Shown: piece after piece, positions 28,323-35,223 of the stretch
How positions within the stretch are numbered: the stretch's first letter is position 1
How the letters are laid out: every line of letters starts with the position of its first letter
The notes under the pieces: generated by a model
Seen by the model: only the letters and a program-made list of their open reading frames with translations
What the model was told of the DNA's origin: nothing
The model's database searches: none
Source: Paratrimastix pyriformis
Taxonomy: Eukaryota; Preaxostyla; Paratrimastigidae
Assembly (NCBI GenBank): GCA_027972325.1
Contig: JAPMOS010000283.1
Coordinates: 1 to 35,223, forward strand
Direction of reading: 5' to 3'
Length of the DNA: 35,223 nucleotides
Translations under genes and position numbers: made by a program

Positions 28323-28709
28323 GAACTCCAACTCATTGTAGCGGTTGTAACGCTCAATCGTGCGATCCGCGCCCTTCGGCACTTCGACTGCCTTGTTACG
28401 ACTGAACGCGTACTGAAAGCTCTCAATTCCTTCGTTGAGATGGGCCTCGTTGGCCGACCACTGGGCTTGCGCCTCGCGATACTCAGCCATCGCCCTGGTG
28501 TATTCACGAAACGACGTCTCCATCATCGCGAGAACGGCAACAGCTTCGGGATTCGTCATGGAGTCGCGCTTCCCTGTCGCGAGTTGACGATATAAGTTGA
28601 GCGAGATGCGGTGACCAAGCTTCTCTTCTGCGGTCATCCAATCCCAGCCATGCTCACGTATCTGTTTGCTCCACTCTTCGTTGAAGTCTTCGGCGATAGG
28701 CCTGTCCAT
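28323..28709 (-). pseudogene. P3 helical protein, unknown family, 3' end lost
   Basis: From the ATG at 28709 the frame gives about 129 residues: a charged N-terminus, MTAEEKLGHRISLNLYRQLA, then a long amphipathic helix (FREYTRAMAEYREAQAQWSA) and a region ending near RYNELEFLMYGT. The 3' end is replaced by the DIRS-like relic, so the reading beyond about 28322 is not its own. I do not recognise it. It follows the zinc-finger protein gene on the same strand after about 39 bp, so the two may be expressed together. Confidence 0.4.
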
Positions 28710-28748
28710 TTCGGCAGCATAAAAAACGTGTACAGCGACGGAGCAGGT

Positions 28749-29741
28749 TTAATGGTGCACGAACGGTACTTTGGCAAACGGATCTGACGCGTCGGTAGAT
28801 GATGACGGCGCGGAGGGTGCAGTTGAAGATGAAGATGATGTCGCTTGGGAGGAGTTCGTCGAAGGGGCTTTTTTAAGCGGGTCGATGGGAGTTGACTGCA
28901 TCACTCCTGAGACGACGGAGGCCACGGTAACGGCAAGGAGGCGTGTCGCCGGTGTGAGGTTCGAGGCAAACTCAGGGTTCTCGCGCATCCAGTCCTTGAT
29001 AGCTTCGGAAATGGCCGGCCGATTCGCTTCCAGCTGACCATGCACAGGAGTGGTGTCACGTTTCATGTATCGGCCTCCAGCGATGACCAACCCACTCACC
29101 CCCGCAATGTACGTATCGGTCATGACGTCCGAGTGCGTGAGCGCGTCAACAAGTTTCTGATCCACCTTACCGCGCAACTGCGAGTGATACGCCTCAAGTT
29201 CCACATCCGTCATGCCGCGCAAGTCGGCTTCCTGTACCTCTTTGATGCCCAACCGCTTCGCCAAGCCAGCTACGAGATGCTCCTTTTCAGCACGCTCGCG
29301 CATCGACGAAATGGCTTGCGGGTGCTTCGTACCGAGTGAGTCGGGCGTCACGGTTTCCTGTGCGTACTTCTTCGCCTCGATCTTTTCCTCCAGCGGAATC
29401 GACGGCAACGGAGGAGGCGCGTCAAGCGGTGCTGATCGAGCGGATGCCTTCCGCTTCGTGGGCTCATCATCGATCTCATCAGGATGCGTCATCTCAAATG
29501 CTGCATCAGCGCGGACCTGCTCAAAGAATTCATCATCGCCGCCGTCACCACCGTCACCGCCCATGCTCACGTCATCAACTGATTCTGGCACGTCAGCGGG
29601 CGCGGGCTCGGCATGTTTCGTCTCTTCCGTCGGAGTTGGATTCGCAGCTTCGCCACCTTCGGAATGCTTCTCGTTCATGTGACGCTTGAGGCTCTTTGCG
29701 GTCTTGTATGTCTTATCGCACTTGGCGCAGGCGAACTCCAT
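28749..29741 (-). CDS. P3 C2H2 zinc-finger protein with helical module
   Basis: About 330 residues in one frame. I prefer the ATG at 29741 because it starts right before the zinc finger (CAKCDKTYKTAKSLKRHMNE plus KH, C-x2-C-x12-H-x4-H, residues 4-25). An acidic, Pro/Ala-rich linker follows, then a helical part with LAKRLGIKEV and MTDVELEAYHSQL, a Gly-rich segment (GVSGLVIAGGRY), LLAVTVASVVSGVM near the end, and a Ser/Thr-rich tail. The helical part resembles in order the P1 acidic protein (LTNQLGMDQ, MSDDELMQF, LMMILGGNLLGQV). The zinc finger may bind DNA. The gene is divergent from the ATPase with a 68-bp gap. Confidence 0.55.
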   Translation of the reverse strand: MEFACAKCDKTYKTAKSLKRHMNEKHSEGGEAANPTPTEETKHAEPAPADVPESVDDVSMGGDGGDGGDDEFFEQVRADAAFEMTHPDEIDDEPTKRKASARSAPLDAPPPLPSIPLEEKIEAKKYAQETVTPDSLGTKHPQAISSMRERAEKEHLVAGLAKRLGIKEVQEADLRGMTDVELEAYHSQLRGKVDQKLVDALTHSDVMTDTYIAGVSGLVIAGGRYMKRDTTPVHGQLEANRPAISEAIKDWMRENPEFASNLTPATRLLAVTVASVVSGVMQSTPIDPLKKAPSTNSSQATSSSSSTAPSAPSSSTDASDPFAKVPFVHH

Positions 29742-29809
29742 TTCGGTGCGGCAACAAACACCACACATATCAGCAGCCGGGAAAAGTGCGGTTTATTTGC
29801 AAGTCCTAA
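29742..29809. promoter_or_regulatory. P3 divergent intergenic region
   Basis: 68 bp between the zinc-finger protein and the ATPase, comparable to the 66-bp gap in P1. It contains GGTTTATTTGCAAG just before the ATPase start but no TATATAG box. Bidirectional promoter function is inferred. Confidence 0.35.
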
Positions 29810-30128
29810 ATGGACAGACTAACACCACGGCAAGCACAGGATGACGCTGAGTTTCGATCTCGGCTCACCGAATTCGATCTTGACACATTCACACGCGAAC
29901 CGTTCACATGCATCATCTACGGCACGCCACGCAGCGGCAAGAGTTACCTACTGCGCTGGTTGTTAAGCGAGATCTCCCAGCTGTACGACATCGTCTACGT
30001 GTTCAGCATCTCAAGCGACGCCATCGGCTATTACAGCGAGGTGGGGATCGATGAGGCGCATGTCCTTCCTGGTTTCGACGATCCCAAATCGCGACGCGTC
30101 CTGGAACACATGATCAGCCGCGCAAACC
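29810..30128 (+). pseudogene. P3 A32-like packaging ATPase, N-terminal part
   Basis: The frame from 29810 gives a Walker A loop GTPRSGKS at residues 38-45 preceded by the strand FTCIIY and followed by YLLRWLLSEIS, then a strand YDIVYVFS. This matches the start of FtsK/HerA-type packaging ATPases and, with its flanking residues, is like the P2 enzyme in layout. The gene is interrupted at 30129 by the P1 copy, so Walker B and later parts are not in the window. Confidence 0.7.
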
Positions 30129-31024
30129 AGTAGTTATAAAAGGAGAGTTCTGAGACAATCGATTTTCACACACAATTTTTCACGCTTGCGTTGTTATTTG
30201 AGGCAAAAATCGATTTCTTCAGAACAAAATCTTTTTTTCTCATTATATTTTATTGAAAAGGAGCATTTTATTTTATCAGCTTTGAATGATTTAAGCATTA
30301 ATTTTCTCGAGCTACAAACGTTATTTGAGGCAAAAATCGAATTCTTCAGAGCAAAATCTTTTTTCTCAATGTTTTTTAAGTAAAACGAGCATTTTATTTT
30401 AATCAGCTTGGAATGATTTAAGCATCAATTCATTCGAGCTACAAACGAAATTAGAGGCAAAAGCGAATTCTCCATGCATTTTCAATTTTTTTCCATTTTT
30501 GTCCCAGAAATTATTTTGCCATTTTTGTCAAATCAAACAATTCAATCATCTTAAGCATCAAACGAAAGAGAATTCAATCAGAAACAGCTTATCTCTTCAT
30601 TCAAAATAAAATTGTGACAAAAGTGCTTTTCAAAGTGATCATTAAATAATGCATCAATCTTAAGTAAATGATGCATTCTTTTGATTGAATCAGCTCAAAT
30701 AATTGATTCTAAGAAAATGGAAAAGTATGACAAAATGATAAAACAATATGAAATTTGATTTCAGCACCGAGCCCTTTAAAGCGAAAATTTACTCAGCTTT
30801 GACATGAATTGAAAGAGAAATCAATCAGATTTACCTTCTATTTCAAAGAGATAAAAACAGCGTTTCATCATTTGAGCTCTGAGTGTTTTAAGATGATAAT
30901 TCAATGAGCAACTGATGATATAATGAGGAATATCTCATCAGAATGCGCACTCATTATAATCACCAAATCAGTAAAGGTATTTTAAGAAAAATTATTATCT
31001 ATAGTTAGTATATAATAACCACTA
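30129..31024. other. P1 terminal region, right copy
   Basis: Reverse complement of 6402-7304, with the 127-bp tandem repeats at about 30193-30480. No gene. The patch at about 30878-30912 differs from the left copy. Confidence 0.6.
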
Positions 31025-31699
31025 ATGTCAAGCAAGCAATCTGTTGAGTCTGATATGCCAGTTGTGATCATTCCGAACGATTTCACAGTTAAGAAGCTGT
31101 CAATTGAAGCCTTATCTGAATCGTCCAGGAAGCAAGAGAAGACAATGAAGATGTGTCACATTGAACATAATGGTAGTAACCTCTTAGTTCAGACGCCACA
31201 AATCGACTTAGGACCTTATGGAGTGAACTTTTACGAGAACACTAAAACCATCAGGTTACCAGTTGAGAATGTAGGCGATGACTTTAAGAAGATGATAGAC
31301 AAGCTCGAAAAGTACTGTCAAAACAATGTTGAAAGCATAGTGAATGGTACTTTTGAAGAAGGCAAACCAGATGAATTTAAATACAAATCATTTGCAAAGA
31401 CGAGTGATAATGACAAGTTTCCGAGCTACTATAAAGTAGCAGTTGGATATGCAGACACACTGTATCCGAGTGTCTTCAGAAAAGATGAAGACGGTGAAGT
31501 TAAACAGGACACAACAATACAAACAAACGAGGATTTACGGAAAGCCGTCAATCCAGGGAGCACAGTTAAAATGATAGTCCAACTTAAAGTATGGGTTGAT
31601 GATAAGCAGCATTATGGAATCTCAGCCTCATGCAAACAGCTACTTATAGTGAAAGAAGGGAAGAAGAAAGCAGACAATTCAAAGTCTCTTTTTGCTTAA
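31025..31699 (+). CDS. P1 putative ssDNA-binding protein, right copy
   Basis: 224 residues, looking whole and nearly identical to the left copy at 5730-6401. One more Lys in the run near the C-terminus and one Gln/Lys difference in the middle are the visible changes. The stretch TATATAATAACCACTA lies before the ATG. It overlaps the convergent fibre gene by 4 bp. The function assignment is as for the left copy: remote resemblance to gp2.5-like OB-fold proteins of large DNA viruses. Confidence 0.5.
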   Translation: MSSKQSVESDMPVVIIPNDFTVKKLSIEALSESSRKQEKTMKMCHIEHNGSNLLVQTPQIDLGPYGVNFYENTKTIRLPVENVGDDFKKMIDKLEKYCQNNVESIVNGTFEEGKPDEFKYKSFAKTSDNDKFPSYYKVAVGYADTLYPSVFRKDEDGEVKQDTTIQTNEDLRKAVNPGSTVKMIVQLKVWVDDKQHYGISASCKQLLIVKEGKKKADNSKSLFA

Positions 31700-34647
31700 A
31701 TATTGGTAGCTTGTCGTACATTGTTTATCTTCCATGTAGCCTTCAGTGTTGAGTCATCAGCGAGATAGAATGCCATTTTACCATTATCAATTGAAGAAGG
31801 TTGAGTAGTTTCGAACGTAACAGAAATCATCTGTCTGATTTCCGCTACAGCAGTTTTAAGTGTTTCTATTTGAGCTTTTAATGACATGTTTTCATCAGTG
31901 AGTGAATCACAATGTGCCTTTAGTTTTTTCATCTCATTGAGCATCATGAAAGGCAAACGATCTTGTCGAATACCTTCAACAGCGCCATCCTTGTAATATA
32001 CTAAATCAGGACATACATCAACACATTCTTCAGCTATTAGACCATAGCATTTGACCTTTTTCTCATCAGCCTTGTAATTGAAATTGACGGGACGTAACTT
32101 ATATAAATATGACGTATCAGCCATATCCATTACGTTTTCCTTGTATCGAATTGAGGATGTAGGAACATGTATTTTTCCAGTAGTATCGATGTACATTTGC
32201 AGAGAATCACCAGTTGATTGAGCAGTAGCTAATATGACAGGTGAAGTCACACGAGTCTTACCAAAGTTAATCACATTAGCCCTCCAACATTAAAAACAAC
32301 TCCAAAGTTAGCGTTATTTGCATTAAAGTATGAACTTGTAGTATCACCAGAAATGTTAATAAGATTATTATTCGATGAGATATTAGTGGAAGAGCCACTA
32401 TTAGCAGCGAGAGACTGAGCAGAAGTGGAAGTTACAGTAGTTGCGGTGATATTACCATTTGCATCACTATATAGATATCCGGAGGTGTTGTTAGGTAGTT
32501 TTAAGCCACCATTCAGTGTTGCCATGCCACGTAGCCAAAGATTACCACTGTTTGCATTGCATGAGAGGTTCATGACATTGTCACTATTTTCGAATATCAT
32601 ACCGCAGTTAGCATTGTTATATGCACGAAGTCGAAGTGCTTGACCAGAGAAATCATTTCCAACGCATGCAGTTGAATTGTCAAATGAAGTGGTTGCAGAC
32701 ATGTAAGCGCCCCAGGCGTTATCAACAGTTCCATTGAAACCAATTCTAAGCCCGAGATTTGCGGAAGAAGCAGGTGAACTGATTTTAGGGCTTGCCAAAT
32801 TTCCACCAGCCGTCAGCAGTCCACGAGTCCAGAAAGTACCAGTGTTAGCATTTAGAAGTTGCATACATTGTTTGAGTTTTCGAAGATTATTCCAGTTGAA
32901 GAACTGTCATAGACACGGAATCGAATTGCATTGTTCATATCAAAGCCGGCGCATGCAGAACCAGTACCAGAGAAGTCAGCATTTGCACCAGAGCTTGCTT
33001 GATAAATGCCCCAGTTTGTGTTACCATAAGGATACATTGATATTTTGAGAGAGCCAGTGTTTGAGCCAATAAATGGACATTCAAATGGAAATGCAGTCTT
33101 AACTTTATTGGAATATATAGAAAGCATGTCAGTTGCGCCAATAGTGAATGTATGATTTGGAGAAGTGTCATTAGCATTGTAATCACTATTGTATTTTATG
33201 TTGCCTTTTGACTTAATAGTGAAGGTAGTGTTATCAGCATTTTCGAATGTGGTGTCAGTGGAATTTACTGTGAAGTTACCAATTTTGAGAGAAGTATTAA
33301 GAGGAATTATGTTGTCAACAGCTATTGGATTGTTTATGATTAAGTTGCCACCAGTAGTTGTTATTGAATTAGCCGTTACAGCGAGTGGAAAAGCACCAGT
33401 TACAACATATCCAGATGAGTCAGTTCCGAGGATTGGAGCATCTGTTATTGTAGTCTTTAGAGTTCCAGTGCATAGAACAGCACCAGAAGTGATAGAATTG
33501 CATGAGATAGCAGCAGGAACACTCAATGTTGCACCAGTAGGAGCCACTTTATCAGCTACCACAGTAGCACAGTATATTTTGCTATTAGCATCACGTTGCA
33601 CAATTGTTGAAGGCGCATTAGGAATAGATAAAGAGGCTATTTTTGCATCAGTCACAGCTCCATCAACGATATCAGTCGATATGATTTTAGATACAGCCAA
33701 TTCACCAGTTGCAGTGGAATGAACTATATTAGCAGAAGCCATTGTAGGAATGATAATTTTTCCAGCATCATTCACTTGGAACAATGTAGAGGCGCCATTG
33801 TTTGTAGTTACAGTGAAGTTTTTGCCCGTTTCATTATTGTCATTATCAATATCAATGTTTACATTACCATTTGATTGAATGTCTAAGTTTCCAGAAGTCA
33901 CTGATTTGACAGAGTTTGCTAATACAGTGTTTGCAGAGAGATTGTTTACTTTAGTGTCACCACTTGCATTTCTAAGAACAATAGTGGAGGCAGAACTTGC
34001 ATCAGTAGCAGTTGTAGCAGAGTTAGCTATTTTCCAGCGGTGCTAATAGTTAAGTTTAGAATCATTAATTGTGCCATCAGTAATATCAGAATTTATCAAA
34101 GTTGATGATGACATATTTCAGAGGCGTCACAATGAACCAATCCAGCGGTGGTAAAAGAGGTGATTTGTGCATTAGTTGCGGTGATTTTTCCAGAAGCCAG
34201 AAGTACATTATTAACTGAAGTGCCATTACCGGCAGACATTTCTGTGATGGTATTGTATTTAGCAGTGGTTGATTCATTTGCAGAATTCTTCCAGCATTGA
34301 GAAGTAGCATCATAAAGCAGTATTTGTTTATCGACAAGTCCAGTTGACACATCCACATTAGACAGTTGTCCAATTGACATGTCAGGAATAGGAGCAGGCA
34401 AAATGACATCACTATTGAATTTGACGAGTCCATTAAATGTAGTTTCACCATTGACTGTATGAGTTCCACCATTGATTGTAAGATTGTTTCCTAACACAGT
34501 TTCTCCATCAATAGTCACATCCTTTAGAACAGCATCACATCTAAGTTCGAGAGGATTTTCATTCTGAGTTTCGACAGCTACTCTATCGTAACCAAAAGTG
34601 TTAGCGAGAGATTCTATCAGTAAAGATGACTTTCTTTGTGGTTCCAT
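31696..34647 (-). pseudogene. P1 long fibre with S74-type chaperone end, right copy
   Basis: Same span and layout as the left copy: low-complexity beta-type shaft, a C-terminal chaperone with SSIRYKENV and YKLRPVNFNYK, and a coiled-coil end. The chaperone and its coiled coil lie in one open frame of 192 residues at 31696-32274. The gene as a whole is broken, with about four breaks, fewer than the left copy. The start ATG is at 34647, preceded by TATATAG. Confidence 0.75.
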
Positions 34648-34705
34648 CTATATAACCGCAATAGTACAAAACATGAAAAGATTAAGGTGTTGATTGACGA
34701 TGAGT

Positions 34706-35120
34706 TTATAGCTTAGAGAGGATGTAAGGACGAATCATGTCGCCGATTACAGAGCAAATTACACCTACATAACGATTGAGCAGACTCACATCAAGTTTTG
34801 AACCGAATGCAAAACGAAGAGCCAGATACACAGCCATTGACATGCCACCATCAACGAGAGCATTCTTTAGCATGGTTGAGTCGAATGATAATCCAGCCAT
34901 CAGGTCTCTTCCATCGAGGAGATTTTGTAGAATAGAGCCAATTGTAAGTCCACCAGCTCCAGCCAGCCCGACATTTAGATAGTCAGCATAATCACTCCGC
35001 AGTGACAGAGTTTTAGTGATAAGCCAATACAATGAGACACCACTGATTGATTTGATGGTGATGTCTTTAGGTCGATTGCAGATTTATGTCAGAAGCCATG
35101 AATGATTCAATACTATTCAT
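34706..35120 (-). pseudogene. P1 small membrane protein, right copy
   Basis: Corresponds to 2290-2712. The hydrophobic segments are present, but the gene is broken in this copy (about one or two breaks). Confidence 0.5.
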
Positions 35121-35174
35121 GGATAAAAATTAAGGACAAATAAGAATTAGAGAAGAAGACATACTTAGTTGTGA

Positions 35175-35223
35175 TTAGAAGAAGACATCCGATTCCGATG
35201 TAGCCGAACGTGGTAATACAGCA
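35175..35223 (-). pseudogene. P1 acidic module protein, 3' tail only in the window
   Basis: The last codons (ending SESDVFF) match the end of the left gene at 2233. The rest lies beyond the window. Confidence 0.5.

Larger units (their letters stand above)
28323..30128. mobile_element. Polinton-like element P3, GC-rich fragment
   Basis: Three genes: an unknown protein and a zinc-finger module protein on the minus strand, and the start of a packaging ATPase on the plus strand. The left side is cut by the DIRS-like relic and the right side by the P1 insertion at 30129. Base composition is GC-rich, unlike P1 and P2. The link to Polinton-like viruses rests on the ATPase and on the gene arrangement shared with P1. 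Confidence 0.55.
30129..35223. mobile_element. Polinton-like element P1, inverted right copy
   Basis: The block is the reverse complement of about 2187-7304, beginning with AGTAGTTATAAAAGG at 30129 and running off the window. It carries the terminus, ssDNA-binding-like gene, fibre, membrane protein and the tail of the acidic module gene in the same order. It has fewer breaks than the left copy, perhaps five or six in view. It inserted in the P3 ATPase gene; the second flank lies outside the window, so a 6-bp target duplication cannot be seen. Confidence 0.8.

Noticed and set aside
2187-35223. One giant element with 5-kb inverted terminal repeats enclosing the whole window
   Set aside because: The AG-starting, repeat-bearing edge faces inward at 7304 and 30129, and the right copy interrupts a gene there. 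Two separate insertions fit better, although the outer ends are not visible.

Overview
The window looks like a repeat-dense stretch of a nuclear genome from a unicellular eukaryote (protist or alga). The species cannot be named from the sequence. This reading rests on Polinton-like DNA virus relics, DIRS-type and LTR retroelement relics, LINE fragments, minisatellites and CA microsatellites, with no operons or rRNA/tRNA genes. I found no confident host gene. Nearly everything recognisable is a mobile element or virus-like fossil, several inserted in one another.

Layout. (1) 1-7304 is an AT-rich Polinton-like element, P1: a zinc-finger/packaging-ATPase gene, an acidic protein, a small membrane protein, a long fibre with an S74-type chaperone end, an ssDNA-binding-like protein, and an AT-rich terminus ending at 7304. 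(2) 7305-7640 is a GC-rich spacer. (3) About 7640-11048 is a fragment of a second AT-rich lineage, P2: penton-like protein, coiled-coil protein, packaging ATPase and fibre-like protein. (4) 11051-12900 holds two LINE fragments (RNase H end and endonuclease) around a block bounded by a 35-bp inverted repeat. (5) About 12898-17520 holds two DIRS-like gag-bearing relics head to tail. (6) 17520-24400 has no convincing gene; it contains a foldback, a 152-bp satellite with hairpins and a 16-bp minisatellite with a higher-order pattern. (7) 24405-26057 is a short LTR element with Gag and aspartic protease only, complete LTRs and a 4-bp target duplication. (8) 26058-28322 is a DIRS-like terminus, gag tail and reverse transcriptase. 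(9) About 28320-30128 is a fragment of a third, GC-rich Polinton-like lineage, P3. (10) 30129-35223 is a second copy of P1 in inverted orientation, inserted in the P3 ATPase gene and running off the window.

The virus-like genes fall into a packaging set (A32/FtsK-HerA-like ATPases in P1, P2 and P3), a virion set (penton-like, fibre) and a DNA-handling set (ssDNA-binding-like protein). P1 and P3 share a divergent gene pair (ATPase and a helical module protein) with almost the same intergenic length, but the zinc finger is attached to a different partner in each. P1 and P2 genes often carry a TATATAG box just before the start codon. I saw no major capsid, DNA polymerase or integrase here, so none of the virus-like elements can be called complete from this window.
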